Shown one piece after another: positions 19,994 through 29,082 of a stretch of 64,000 nucleotides of DNA (position 1 is the stretch's first letter; every line of letters begins with the position of its first letter). The position numbers and the translations under genes were made by a program. The stretch covers positions 124,001-188,000 of the forward strand of contig NZ_JAPPUX010000001.1 of NCBI RefSeq assembly GCF_026712185.1, read 5' to 3'. The notes beneath the pieces were generated by a model that did not search any database, was not told where the DNA came from, and worked only from the letters and a program-made list of their open reading frames with translations. The stretch comes from Nocardioides pini (GTDB lineage Bacteria; Actinomycetota; Actinomycetes; Propionibacteriales; Nocardioidaceae).

Positions 19994-20754
19994 CGGTCTT
20001 CAACGACATGTGGGCCTACCTCACCAACGGCGCCAACTGGACCGGCGGCGACGGCATCGCGGCACTCCTCGCCCAGCAGCTGCTGCTCACGGTCACGGCA
20101 CTGCTGATGGCGATGGTGGTCGGCCTGCCGATCGCGCTGTGGCTGGGGCACCTCGGCCGCGGCGGCTTCCTGGCGATCAACATCTCCAACGTCGGCCGGG
20201 CGATCCCGACCTTCGCGCTGCTGGCGCTGCTGGTGGTGGCGCCCTGGCCCGGCACGGGGGAGCTGGGTCCCTACGGCCGCGCCGGTCTCGCCACCCTCAT
20301 CGCGCTCACGCTCTTCGCGCTCCCGCCGATCATCACGAACTCCTACGTCGCCATGCGCGAGGTCCCGTCCGACGTGCGCGAGGCGGCCCGCGGCATGGGC
20401 ATGACCGGCGCGCAGCGCTTCTGGCGCGTCGAGCTCCCACTCGGGATGCCGCTCGTCATGTCGGGTCTCCGGCTGGCACTCGTGCAGGTGTGGGCGACGG
20501 CGACCATCGCTGCCCTGGTGGCCGGGCCCGGGCTCGGGCAGGTCATCACCGACGGCTTCTTCCGGTCCAACTACGGCAAGGGCATCGCGGGGGCCCTGGT
20601 CGTCGCCGCCGTCGCGCTCGTGCTCGAGCTGCTGGCCGCGCTGGCGCAGAGGTCCGTCGACCCCACCCGGAGGGGTGCGCGCGTGGGTGGTCGGGCGGAC
20701 GCGCTGTCGGTCCAGCCCGCTACCGTGGATCAGCCTGCCGAATCCGTCGGCTGA
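19990..20754 (+). CDS. opuCD: osmoprotectant ABC transporter permease 2
   Basis: 254 residues. Six membrane helices; EAA loop DVREAARGMGMTGAQRF. The hydrophilic C-terminus of ~25 residues is rich in Arg/Gly and unlike the family norm. With opuCB it forms the heterodimeric channel of an OpuC-type importer. 53 nt separate it from the binding-protein gene. Confidence 0.87.
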   Translation: MTVFNDMWAYLTNGANWTGGDGIAALLAQQLLLTVTALLMAMVVGLPIALWLGHLGRGGFLAINISNVGRAIPTFALLALLVVAPWPGTGELGPYGRAGLATLIALTLFALPPIITNSYVAMREVPSDVREAARGMGMTGAQRFWRVELPLGMPLVMSGLRLALVQVWATATIAALVAGPGLGQVITDGFFRSNYGKGIAGALVVAAVALVLELLAALAQRSVDPTRRGARVGGRADALSVQPATVDQPAESVG

Positions 20755-20807
20755 CGACGCACCTCCGGACACGCGCAGCCGATGCTGCGGGACACAGAAG
20801 GAACACC

Positions 20808-21764
20808 ATGCACATCGCACGCTCGCTGGCCGCGGTCCTCGCCGCCGGCGCCCTGGCGCTCACCGGCTGTGCCGGTGACGACCTGTCCAACGACAACGCC
20901 TCCGACGACGCCAGCTCCTCCGGGGGCGGTGGCGACAAGGGCTCGGTGACCATCGCCGGCCAGAACTTCCCCGAGGCGACGCTCGTCGCCTCGATGTACG
21001 AGCAGCTCCTCGAGGACGCCGGCTACACGGTCGACACCAAGCTGGTCGACTCGCGCGACGCCTACATGCCCACCTTCCCGGGGGACGTCGACATCGTCCC
21101 GGAGTACGTCGGCGGCATCGTCAACTTCCTCAACACCCAGGCCAACGGCGACCAGGCCAAGCCCTTCGAGGCCGGTGACGGCCAGCAGCTCGCCGACGAC
21201 GGGGCCGACCTGCTCGAGGAGGCCGGCATCGAGCTCCTCGACCTCTCCCCGGCCACCGACACCAACGCCTTCTTCGTCACCCAGGACTACTCCGAGTCCG
21301 AGGGCGTGACCACGCTGTCCGACCTCGAGGGCAAGAGCGTCGTGCTGGCCGCGGCGCCCGACTGCGAGGGTCGCCTCGACTGCGAGGGCGGGCTGTCCGA
21401 CGAGTACGGCATCGACGTCACCAAGGTGCTCGAGCTCGGCTACGCCTCGGACCAGACCTACCAGTCCGTGATCAGCGGCGAGTCCCAGCTCGGCGAGACC
21501 TCGACCACCGACGGCACGCTCGAGTCGCAGGGCCTGGTGGTCCTCGAGGACGACAAGCAGATCCAGCCGGCCCAGAACCTCGTGCCGGCCGTGTCCGCCG
21601 ACTTCCTCGCCGACCACGAGGACGTCGCCGACATCCTCAACCCGCTGATGGCGGCGCTGACCACGGAGAACCTCACCGAGATGAACGGCCAGATGGCCGT
21701 CGACCGCGCCAAGCCGGAGGACGTCGCCAAGGAGTTCCTGGAGTCCGAGGGGCTGCTCGGCTGA
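20808..21764 (+). CDS. opuCC: osmoprotectant substrate-binding lipoprotein (OpuCC/ProX type)
   Basis: 318 residues. Signal peptide ends in the lipobox LTGC (Cys21), followed by a Ser/Gly/Asp linker and an OpuAC-type binding fold (VTIAGQNFPEATLVASM at the start of the mature domain; DIVPEYVGG hinge region). Ribosome site AGAAGGA at 20795-20801. It captures betaine/choline-type osmolytes outside the membrane; exact ligand not deducible. Confidence 0.88.
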   Translation: MHIARSLAAVLAAGALALTGCAGDDLSNDNASDDASSSGGGGDKGSVTIAGQNFPEATLVASMYEQLLEDAGYTVDTKLVDSRDAYMPTFPGDVDIVPEYVGGIVNFLNTQANGDQAKPFEAGDGQQLADDGADLLEEAGIELLDLSPATDTNAFFVTQDYSESEGVTTLSDLEGKSVVLAAAPDCEGRLDCEGGLSDEYGIDVTKVLELGYASDQTYQSVISGESQLGETSTTDGTLESQGLVVLEDDKQIQPAQNLVPAVSADFLADHEDVADILNPLMAALTTENLTEMNGQMAVDRAKPEDVAKEFLESEGLLG

Positions 21765-21810
21765 CGAGCCCACGTCCCGGTTGCTCCACCACGGGACCTC
21801 GAGAACACCT

Positions 21811-21844
21811 GCACGTCCCTCACGCCGTTGCGTGGGGGACGTGC
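21811..21844. terminator. strong hairpin between opuCC and the convergent glycosyltransferase
   Basis: GCACGTCCCtCACG-CCGTTG-CGTGgGGGACGTGC: a 14-base stem with one mismatch and a 6-nt loop. It lies between two converging genes and can serve both strands. Confidence 0.6.
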
Positions 21845-21903
21845 GGCATCCCGGGACCTCCTGCGGTGGAGCGGCCCCGCCGACATCAGCGGCCCGAGCC
21901 GGG

Positions 21904-23016
21904 TCAGGCCTCGTGGTCCCGCAGCGCCAGGGCCTCCGGCGCCACGGTGGCCTCGTCGAGCACCGAGGGCGGCACGGACAGCCGCCAGGCGCCCGTCGCG
22001 ATGTCCTGCACCCGGGGGGCGGGGCCGTCGAGCGCGGCCGCCCACTCCATGAGCGCGGTGACGTCGGCGCGCCGGTCCTGCTCCACGAGCCAGCCGGCGA
22101 GCCGGTGGACCGGCGGGAGGCCGCTGTGCACGAGCGAGCGCCGGCCCCAGAGCTCGAGCACGCCCGACCGCAGTAGCCGCCACCACTCCGGCGTGCAACC
22201 CGGCACCAGCAGGAAGTAGCGCCACAGGTCGCCGGCCAGCACGCGGTCCACGAAGACCGACTCGACCTCGGCCGACCCGTGCGCGCGCACCGAGGCGAGC
22301 GACATCCGCTTGGTCTCCCAGCGGTCGGCGAGGTCCTGCAGCGACGAGGCCCGCGTCTGGGTGATCGAGCCCTCGCGGATCCGCCAGCGGTAGACGACCT
22401 CGTCGAGCACGTCGAACCGGCCCTCGAGGAACGCCCGCGTCGTCGTGGGCTGGTCCTCGTAGCGCACGCCCTCGGGCCACGAGAGCCCGCGCGCGTCCCA
22501 CCAGGACCGCCGGAACACCTTGTTCCAGGCGAAGACGTCGCCGAGGAGCTCCGGCCGGTCCTCGACGCGTGCGCCCCGCAGCGGCCGGTGGAGCCGCCGC
22601 ATCCACGGCGGCTCGACCATCCGGTCGTCCTCCCAGCGCACGATCGAGCCGGTCGCGAAGTCGGAGCCCGAGGTGTCGAGCGCGCCCACCAGGTCGGCGT
22701 ACGCCGTGGGCGGCAGCACGTCGTCGGAGTCGAGGAACGCGAGGTAGTCGCCCCGCACGTGCGCGAGGCCGAGGTTGCGGGCGGCGCCGAGGCCCCCGTT
22801 GACGGAGTGGACCACGCTGATCCGGTCGTCGCGCCGCGCCCACGCGTCGGCGATCTCGCCGCTGCGGTCGGTCGCCCCGTCGTCGACGATCACGGCCTCC
22901 CAGCGCCGGTGCGTCTGGGCGAGCAGCGACCGGACGCAGTCGTCGAGGTAGTCCTCCACGCCCCACGCCGGGATCACCACCCCGAGGAGCGGTGCCCGGG
23001 AGAAGAGGCGCCTCAT
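21904..23016 (-). CDS. family 2 glycosyltransferase
   Basis: 370 residues from ATG 23016. GT-A fold start LLGVVIPAWGVEDYL, then VIVDDGATDRSG and the DxD motif in FLDSDD are standard GT2 features. A ~150-residue C-terminal helical domain follows. Start is supported by a TAGGGT box 8 nt upstream. Divergent from a sulfotransferase and followed on the other side by a second glycosyltransferase-like gene, so it probably decorates a cell-surface glycan. Sugar and acceptor unknown. Confidence 0.85.
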   Translation of the reverse strand: MRRLFSRAPLLGVVIPAWGVEDYLDDCVRSLLAQTHRRWEAVIVDDGATDRSGEIADAWARRDDRISVVHSVNGGLGAARNLGLAHVRGDYLAFLDSDDVLPPTAYADLVGALDTSGSDFATGSIVRWEDDRMVEPPWMRRLHRPLRGARVEDRPELLGDVFAWNKVFRRSWWDARGLSWPEGVRYEDQPTTTRAFLEGRFDVLDEVVYRWRIREGSITQTRASSLQDLADRWETKRMSLASVRAHGSAEVESVFVDRVLAGDLWRYFLLVPGCTPEWWRLLRSGVLELWGRRSLVHSGLPPVHRLAGWLVEQDRRADVTALMEWAAALDGPAPRVQDIATGAWRLSVPPSVLDEATVAPEALALRDHEA

Positions 23017-23024
23017 GGGCGACG

Positions 23025-23064
23025 ACCCTAGGACACGGGCCGTCAGGCAGGACGCCGGTAGGCT
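23025..23064. promoter_or_regulatory. divergent leaderless promoters (glycosyltransferase / sulfotransferase)
   Basis: Minus-strand TAGGGT (23030-23025) is 8 nt before ATG 23016; plus-strand TAGGCT (23059-23064) is 7 nt before GTG 23072. The shared region between starts is only 55 nt. Confidence 0.45.
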
Positions 23065-23071
23065 GCCCGCC

Positions 23072-24190
23072 GTGACCGAGCAGCCGAGAGCCATCGACGA
23101 GATGAACCCCGACGGAGTGCCGCGGAAGGTCCTCTTCGTCGCCGGCGCCGGCCGCAGCGGCACCAGCACCCTGGCCGGGATCGTGTCGCGCCTCGGCATG
23201 CACGTGCCGCTGCCCGAGGTCCCGCCGGACGACTCGAACCCGCGCGGGTTCAGCGAGCCGCAGTGGGTCGTCGACGTGCACGACGAGTGGCTGCGCGAGG
23301 CGCTGGTGCAGGTCAGCGACAGCCGGCCGGAGGCGTGGTTCGACACCGGGCGCATCTGCAGCCGGGAGCCCGCCCGGATCCGGGTCAGCGAGTGGCTCGA
23401 GCCGCACTTCGCCGAGCACCCCGAGCTCGTCGTCAAGGACCCGCGGCTGAGCTGGTTCCTCGGCCTGTGGCGGGTCGCCGCGATCCGCACCGGCGCGACG
23501 CCGGTCTTCGCCACCATGCTGCGCCCGCCCGCCGAGGTGGTGGGCTCGAAGCAGAAGTACTACGCCAACAAGCTCGGCTCGGCGCACCTCGCGGCCAGCT
23601 GGGTCAACATGCTCCTGCACACCGAGCGCGCCACTCGCAGCGTTGAGGGCGTGGGCGAGGCCGACGCCGGCCAGGGTCGCGTCTTCGTGCGCTACGAGGA
23701 CCTGCTCACCGACTGGGTGCGGACCACGACCGCCCTCGGCCACGCCCTCGACCTGCAGACGATCATCCACACCCGCAGCGACCAGATCCGCGAGGTGCAC
23801 CGCTTCATCGACCCCAACCTGCGCCGGGTCACCGCCACGCTCGACGACCTCGCGCTGCCCAAGCGGCTCCACGACCTGACCGGCCAGACGTGGGAGGAGC
23901 TCAACAGGCTGGCCGACGAGGGGGGCGACACCGCGGCCGCGCACGAGACCTTCGACCAGCTCCGCGACGAGTACGTCGACCTCTACGAGGAGGCGGCGGC
24001 GATCAGCCGCTCGACCGCCGAGCACGCCCGCCACCAGGCCCGCAGGCGGGCGCTGCACGAGGCCGCGACCGAGGGATCGTCCAGGTCGCTCGCCGACCGG
24101 GTCCCCCACGACGTGCGCGCCGCGATCCCGCCGTCGGTGCGCCGCGGCGTGCGCAAGGCCCTCGGGCGGGAGCGGGACGCCCAGCCGTGA
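23072..24190 (+). CDS. sulfotransferase family protein
   Basis: 372 residues from GTG 23072. The 5'-phosphosulfate loop is FVAGAGRSGTSTLAG (residues ~23-37) and the 3'-phosphate motif is in TMLRPPAEVVGSKQ. A basic helical tail (~300-372) may form a coiled coil. It should transfer sulfate from PAPS to a carbohydrate or glycolipid. Stop overlaps the next gene (GTGA), so both are co-translated. Confidence 0.8.
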   Translation: MTEQPRAIDEMNPDGVPRKVLFVAGAGRSGTSTLAGIVSRLGMHVPLPEVPPDDSNPRGFSEPQWVVDVHDEWLREALVQVSDSRPEAWFDTGRICSREPARIRVSEWLEPHFAEHPELVVKDPRLSWFLGLWRVAAIRTGATPVFATMLRPPAEVVGSKQKYYANKLGSAHLAASWVNMLLHTERATRSVEGVGEADAGQGRVFVRYEDLLTDWVRTTTALGHALDLQTIIHTRSDQIREVHRFIDPNLRRVTATLDDLALPKRLHDLTGQTWEELNRLADEGGDTAAAHETFDQLRDEYVDLYEEAAAISRSTAEHARHQARRRALHEAATEGSSRSLADRVPHDVRAAIPPSVRRGVRKALGRERDAQP

Positions 24191-25137
24191 GCATCCCGAT
24201 CGGCTCCGGCCACGGGCTGACCAACCTCGAGGGCCGCGAGGACTTCGACATCGTCTGGCCGTGGAACCAGCCCGGAGGGCTGCGGCGCGGTGCGACCGCG
24301 GTGCTGCGCGTCAAGAACGAGGCCCCCGGCCTGCGCTTCGTGCTGCCGCCGCTGCTGCGCGCGTGCGACCACGTGCTGCTCGTCGACAACGGGTCGGACG
24401 ACGGCACGGGTGAGGAGGCGCTGCGGGTCGCCACCGAGCACGGCCTGTCCGACCGGTTCACCCTGAAGGAGTACCCCTTCGAGGTGGCCCGCGCCGGCGC
24501 CGAGCACCTCGCGGTCAACGAGCGGTCGGTGCACTCGCTCGCCTACTTCTACAACTGGTGCTTCTCGCACGTCCGCACCCGCTACTCGTGGAAGTGGGAC
24601 GGCGACATGGTCCTCACCACCGAGGGCGAGGTCTCCATGGCCGACCTCTCCTGGCAGGTCGGGATGGCCGAGGCCGTCATCCGCTTCCCCCGCCACGGGC
24701 TCTACATCGAGTCGGACCGGAAGGCCTACCTCGACCTCGGCCTGCGCAACATCGAGGAGTGGGGCTTCCCGATGAGTCCCGACTACGTCTACGCCAAGGC
24801 GCCGGAGTGGGAGATCCGCACGACGCCCGAGCGCATCGAGATGTTCGCGCTGCCGCAGGGCCTCTGCGTGGAGCTGAAGTGGCTCGACGGCGACGAGTTC
24901 GCTCACTGGACCAACCCCGAGTCGTTCGCCACCTCCATCCGCAACCGGCGCAAGCGCCGCGAGTGGCTGGTCTGGAACGCCCTCCACGACGGTCAGGTGC
25001 CCGAGGGCGTCGTGGAGATCGAGTCCCCCGAGGGCGTGCACGTGGTCGACCACGTCACCCACGCCTGGCTGCCCCGCGCGCCGCGTCCGTTCGTCGTCGA
25101 CGACCCCGACCACGCCAAGCTGCACCTGCGCGCCTGA
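24187..25137 (+). CDS. glycosyltransferase family 2-like protein
   Basis: 316 residues, GTG overlapping the sulfotransferase stop. A GT-A-like core is visible: AVLRVKNEAPGLRFVL, HVLLVDNGSDDGTG, and WKWDGDMVL with an Asp-Gly-Asp metal site. These are the features of the GT2 'Glyco_tranf_2_4' group. No membrane segment. With the sulfotransferase and the divergent GT2 it makes a three-gene surface-glycan cassette (inference). Confidence 0.7.
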   Translation: MSIPIGSGHGLTNLEGREDFDIVWPWNQPGGLRRGATAVLRVKNEAPGLRFVLPPLLRACDHVLLVDNGSDDGTGEEALRVATEHGLSDRFTLKEYPFEVARAGAEHLAVNERSVHSLAYFYNWCFSHVRTRYSWKWDGDMVLTTEGEVSMADLSWQVGMAEAVIRFPRHGLYIESDRKAYLDLGLRNIEEWGFPMSPDYVYAKAPEWEIRTTPERIEMFALPQGLCVELKWLDGDEFAHWTNPESFATSIRNRRKRREWLVWNALHDGQVPEGVVEIESPEGVHVVDHVTHAWLPRAPRPFVVDDPDHAKLHLRA

Positions 25138-25226
25138 GCGCTCGGACGACGTCTGCGACCAGGGTCGTGAGGCGGTTCACACCGGCTCGGGGCATATCGG
25201 TTTGGTGTCGCGAGGTTCCACCGGCA

Positions 25227-25290
25227 TAAGGTCGTCGCAGGCTTTGTCATGCTTGTTGATCAACTTTGTGTGATTGAACAGGACGGCGGC
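25227..25290 (+). promoter_or_regulatory. AT-richer upstream region of metQ with GTTGATCAAC palindrome
   Basis: Within the 216-nt gap before metQ, 25240-25282 is clearly less GC-rich than its surroundings and contains the perfect palindrome GTTGATCAAC (25255-25264), plus TTGTCA and TTGATC hexamers. A promoter or repressor site is likely. I searched by eye for a SAM riboswitch fold and saw none. Confidence 0.35.
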
Positions 25291-25353
25291 CAGTGGGGGT
25301 GTCGCCAGCGCGCGCGTCCCCGCGCTCCACGACGTACGACGAAAGGCTCCGCC

Positions 25354-26295
25354 ATGTCCGAGAACCACCCGCAGATCGCACCCCCCGCCCAGCGACGTAC
25401 GCCGCTGCTGGTCGGCATCGCCGTCCTGGCGGTCCTCGCCGTGGTGGGCGGTTTCCTCTGGTCCCGGGGCGGCGACGACGCCGGCGCCGCCGGCGGCGAG
25501 GAGCGGGAGAAGGTCGTCCTCGGCACCGTCGGCGCCAGCGACCCCTACTGGCAGGTCCTGGTCGACGCCGCCGCCGACGAGGGCATCGACCTCGAGGTCA
25601 AGGACTTCGCCGACTACACCCAGCCCAACCCCGCGCTGAGCGAGGGTGAGCTCGACATCAACCAGTTCCAGCACATCGTCTACCTCGCGGAGTACAACGT
25701 CGCGAACGACGACGACATCGTCCCGCTCGGCTCGACCGCGATCTACCCGCTCGGGCTCTACTCGCAGAAGGTCGACTCCGTCGAGGAGATCCAGGACGGC
25801 GACACCGTCGTCGTCCCCGACGACGACAGCAACCAGGCCCGCGCCCTGCTGATCCTCCAGTCGGCCGGCCTCATCACGCTGGAGGACGGCGGCTCGATCT
25901 ACTCCACGCTGGCCGACATCGACGAGTCGGCCTCGAAGGTGGAGGTCAAGGCGATCAAGGCCGACCTCACGCCCACCTCGCTGCCCGATGTGGCCGCCGC
26001 GGTCATCAACAACGACTTCGTGGAGAAGGCCGGGCTGTCCTTCGAGGACGCGCTGGCCACCGACGACGTCGACGACCCCAACGCCCTGCCGTACGTCAAC
26101 GTCTTCGCCGTGCGCGCCGAGGACCGTGACGACCCGACGCTGCTCAAGCTCGTCGAGATCTACCAGGACACGCAGGCCGTCCTCGACGGCGTGCAGGACG
26201 TCTCCGGCGGCACCGCCGAGCTCGTGCAGATCCCGCAGGACGAGCTGCAGGCCTCGCTCGACGACGTCGAGGCCGACACCGCGGCGCAGAAGTGA
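25354..26295 (+). CDS. metQ: methionine ABC transporter substrate-binding protein (MetQ/NlpA family), membrane-anchored
   Basis: 313 residues; AAAGG ribosome site 25342-25346. NlpA/MetQ family features include VVLGTVGASDPYWQ and FADYTQPNPALSEGELDINQF (here as YTQPNPAL and DINQFQH). Unlike most MetQ proteins there is no lipobox and I see no cysteine at all; instead residues ~17-36 form an uncleaved membrane helix (LLVGIAVLAVLAVVGG). It presents methionine (D or L) to MetNI. metN starts 28 nt downstream. Confidence 0.88.
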   Translation: MSENHPQIAPPAQRRTPLLVGIAVLAVLAVVGGFLWSRGGDDAGAAGGEEREKVVLGTVGASDPYWQVLVDAAADEGIDLEVKDFADYTQPNPALSEGELDINQFQHIVYLAEYNVANDDDIVPLGSTAIYPLGLYSQKVDSVEEIQDGDTVVVPDDDSNQARALLILQSAGLITLEDGGSIYSTLADIDESASKVEVKAIKADLTPTSLPDVAAAVINNDFVEKAGLSFEDALATDDVDDPNALPYVNVFAVRAEDRDDPTLLKLVEIYQDTQAVLDGVQDVSGGTAELVQIPQDELQASLDDVEADTAAQK

Positions 26296-26323
26296 CCCGA
26301 CGCTGACAGGGGAGGAGCCCACG

Positions 26324-27352
26324 ATGCCGCTCGTCGAGCTGACCGACGTGCACAAGACCTTCCCGGCCGCACGCGGCCGGACGCCCGTCGAGGCGATCCG
26401 CGGCGTCGACCTGGCGGTCGAGGCCGGCGAGATCGTCGGCATCGTGGGCTACTCCGGCGCCGGGAAGTCCACCCTGGTGCGGCTGATCAACGCGCTCGAG
26501 ACCACCACCTCGGGCAGCGTCCGCGTCGGGGGCCGCGAGATCACCGGGCTGAAGGAGCGCGAGCTCCGCGAGGTGCGGCTGGGGATCGGGATGGTCTTCC
26601 AGCAGTTCAACCTGTTCCGCTCGCGCACCGTGTGGGGCAACATCGCCTACCCCCTGGAGGTGGCGCGTGTCCCGAAGGCCGAGCAGAACCAGCGGATCTC
26701 CGACCTGCTCCACTTCGTCGGGCTCGCCGACAAGGCCCACAGCCACGTGGAGGAGCTCTCGGGTGGCCAGAAGCAGCGCGTCGGCATCGCCCGTGCGCTC
26801 GCCACCAACCCGCAGCTCCTGCTCGCCGACGAGTCGACCAGTGCCCTCGACCCCGAGACCACCCAGGAGGTCCTCGCGCTCCTGCGCCGCGTCAACAGCG
26901 AGCTCGGCATCACCATCGTGGTCATCACCCACGAGATGGACGTCGTGCGCAGCCTCGCGCACCGCGTCGTGGTGATGGAGGCCGGCCGCATCGTCGAGGA
27001 GGGCCCGGTCGTGCGGGTGCTCTCCGACCCCCAGCAGCCCGTGACCCGCCGGTTCGTCGCGACCATCGTCGACGACGAGCCCGATGCCGAGGCGCTTGCC
27101 GCCCTGCACGCCCGCCACGCCGGGCGTTTCGTCAAGCTCGCCTTCCGCGGCGACGACGTGCGCCAGAGCGATGTCTTCGCGCTGCTGCTCGAGCACGGGG
27201 TGCGCTTCGAGCTCGTCTTCGGCGGCATCGAGGAGGTGCAGGGGGAGACCTTCGGCAACCTCACGCTCTCGCTCGACGGCGACCCCGCGGCCGTGGACGC
27301 CGCTCTCGACGCCGTACGCGCGCTCGTCCCCGCGAAGGAGCTGCCCCGATGA
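26324..27352 (+). CDS. metN: methionine ABC transporter ATP-binding protein
   Basis: 342 residues; GGGGAGGAG ribosome site at 26309-26317. Walker A GYSGAGKST, signature ELSGGQKQRVG and Walker B LLLADESTSALD (characteristic DESTSALD of MetN). The C-terminal NIL domain (~265-335), the methionine-sensing domain that trans-inhibits transport, is present. ATGA overlap with metI. Confidence 0.94.
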   Translation: MPLVELTDVHKTFPAARGRTPVEAIRGVDLAVEAGEIVGIVGYSGAGKSTLVRLINALETTTSGSVRVGGREITGLKERELREVRLGIGMVFQQFNLFRSRTVWGNIAYPLEVARVPKAEQNQRISDLLHFVGLADKAHSHVEELSGGQKQRVGIARALATNPQLLLADESTSALDPETTQEVLALLRRVNSELGITIVVITHEMDVVRSLAHRVVVMEAGRIVEEGPVVRVLSDPQQPVTRRFVATIVDDEPDAEALAALHARHAGRFVKLAFRGDDVRQSDVFALLLEHGVRFELVFGGIEEVQGETFGNLTLSLDGDPAAVDAALDAVRALVPAKELPR

Positions 27353-28014
27353 CCGACACCAACATGGACCAGCTCTGGCCGCTCTTCTGGGACGCGGCGT
27401 GGGAGACGCTCTACATCGTCGCCATCACGCTGACGCTCGGCGGCCTCCTCGGCCTGGTGCTGGGCCTCGGGCTGTACGTCACCCGCGGCGGCGGCCTCTA
27501 CGCCAGCCGCCCGGTCAACCTCGTGCTCAACGTGCTGGTCAACTTCTTCCGGCCGATCCCGTTCGTCATCTTCATCGCGGCCGTCCAGCCGTTCGCCCGG
27601 CTGGTCGTGGGCACGGGCATCGGCAACCCGGCGATCATCTTCGCCCTCACGCTCGCCGCCGCCTTCGGCATCAGCCGCATCGTCGAGCAGAACCTCGTGA
27701 CGGTCGACCCCGGCGTCATCGAGGCCGCGCGGTCGGTCGGCGCCAGCCGGGCACGCATCGTCCGCACCGTCGTGCTGCCCGAGGCGCTCGGGCCGCTCGT
27801 GCTCGGCTACACCTTCGCCTTCGTCGCGCTGGTCGACATGACCGCCGTCGCCGGCGTCATCGGCGGTGGCGGCCTGGGCAACTTCGCCCTGCAGTACGGC
27901 TTCCGGCAGTTCGACACGGTCGTCACCTGGACCGCGGTCATCGCGATCGTGGTGCTGGTGCAGGTCGTCCAGCTGGCCGGCAACACGGCGGCCCGCCGGA
28001 TCCTGCGCCGCTGA
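27349..28014 (+). CDS. metI: methionine ABC transporter permease
   Basis: 221 residues, five membrane helices. Typical MetI features: ETLYIVAITLTLGGLLG near the start, VNFFRPIPFVIFI, and the EAA loop GVIEAARSVGASRARI. Completes the metQNI importer. Confidence 0.94.
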   Translation: MTDTNMDQLWPLFWDAAWETLYIVAITLTLGGLLGLVLGLGLYVTRGGGLYASRPVNLVLNVLVNFFRPIPFVIFIAAVQPFARLVVGTGIGNPAIIFALTLAAAFGISRIVEQNLVTVDPGVIEAARSVGASRARIVRTVVLPEALGPLVLGYTFAFVALVDMTAVAGVIGGGGLGNFALQYGFRQFDTVVTWTAVIAIVVLVQVVQLAGNTAARRILRR

Positions 28015-28085
28015 CCCCCGGCCAGCGCGCGGCGAGTGGCGTTCGTCACGCCGCCGTTGCGTTCCCACCGCGGAATCCGCGGGCG

Positions 28086-28091
28086 TAGGCT
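28086..28091 (+). promoter_or_regulatory. putative -10 box of the DUF2520-pan operon
   Basis: TAGGCT about 58 nt before ATG 28150; leaves a leader of roughly 50 nt containing GAAGAGG as ribosome site. Confidence 0.35.
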
Positions 28092-28149
28092 CGATGTTGA
28101 TCGCAGTAGATCGGTACCCACCACGGGACTGAAACGAAGAGGTCATCAC

Positions 28150-29082
28150 ATGACGCACGACCCCGTCCTCCGCACGGCGTCGCACCCGACGTTCGGTGTC
28201 GGCGTGATCGGCGCCGGCCGGGTCGGTGCCGTCCTGGCCGCCGCGCTCCGCGCCGCGGGCCACGACGTCGTCGCCGCCGCCGGCGAGTCCGACGCCTCCC
28301 GCGGTCGCATCGACGAGCTGCTGCCCGGCGTCCGGGCCGCCAAGCCGACCGACGTGGCGCGCGCCAGCGACCTGCTGCTGCTCACCGTCCCCGACGACAT
28401 GCTGTCCAACGTCGTCACGATGCTCAGCGCGAGCGGTGCGATCCACGAGGGACAGGTGGTCGCGCACACGAGCGGCCGGCACGGCCTGGCGGTGCTCGAG
28501 CCGGCCCGCGAGGTCGGCGCGCGGACGATCGCGCTGCACCCCGCGATGACCTTCACCGGCACGGCGGTCGACCTGCCCCGGCTCGCCGGCTGCGTGTTCG
28601 GCGTGACCGCCGCCGACGCCGACCGCGAGCTCACCGAGTCGCTCGTCGCCGACCTCGGCGGCCGCGCGATGTGGGTCCCCGAGGAGCGTCGCACGCTCTA
28701 CCACGCCGGCCTGGCCCACGGCGCCAACCACCTCGTCACCCTCGTCGCCGAGGCGATGGAGATCCTGTCCGCCGCCGGTGCCGAGGACCCTGCCGCCACG
28801 CTGCGCCCGCTGCTCACCGCTGCCCTCGACAACGCGCTGGAGGACGGCGACGCCGCCCTCACCGGCCCGATCGTGCGCGGAGACGTGGAGACCGTCCGCG
28901 CGCACGTGGCCGATCTCCGGGCGACGGCGCCGCAGACGCTGCCGTCCTACCTCGCGATGGCCCGCGCCACCCTGGGCCGCGCGGTGACCGACGGCCGCCT
29001 GCTGCCCATCCGCGCCACCAAGATGCTCGGCGTCCTCGACGCCGCGGCCGCCCCGACCCCCCTCGACCGGCAGGCTCGATGA
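28150..29082 (+). CDS. Rossmann-like / DUF2520 domain protein
   Basis: 310 residues. N-terminal NAD(P)-binding motif VGVIGAGRVGAVLA, then the LLLLTVPDDML and TIALHPAMTFTG segments, and a C-terminal helical DUF2520 domain. The architecture resembles ketopantoate or pyrroline-5-carboxylate reductases. It directly precedes panC with an ATGA overlap, as Rv3603c does, so a ketopantoate-reductase-like role in pantothenate synthesis is plausible but unproven. Confidence 0.82.
   Translation: MTHDPVLRTASHPTFGVGVIGAGRVGAVLAAALRAAGHDVVAAAGESDASRGRIDELLPGVRAAKPTDVARASDLLLLTVPDDMLSNVVTMLSASGAIHEGQVVAHTSGRHGLAVLEPAREVGARTIALHPAMTFTGTAVDLPRLAGCVFGVTAADADRELTESLVADLGGRAMWVPEERRTLYHAGLAHGANHLVTLVAEAMEILSAAGAEDPAATLRPLLTAALDNALEDGDAALTGPIVRGDVETVRAHVADLRATAPQTLPSYLAMARATLGRAVTDGRLLPIRATKMLGVLDAAAAPTPLDRQAR

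Noticed and set aside
25138..25353. SAM riboswitch or T-box before metQ
   Set aside because: No recognisable core stems or conserved loops could be traced by eye; a covariance-model search (Infernal against SAM families) would settle it.
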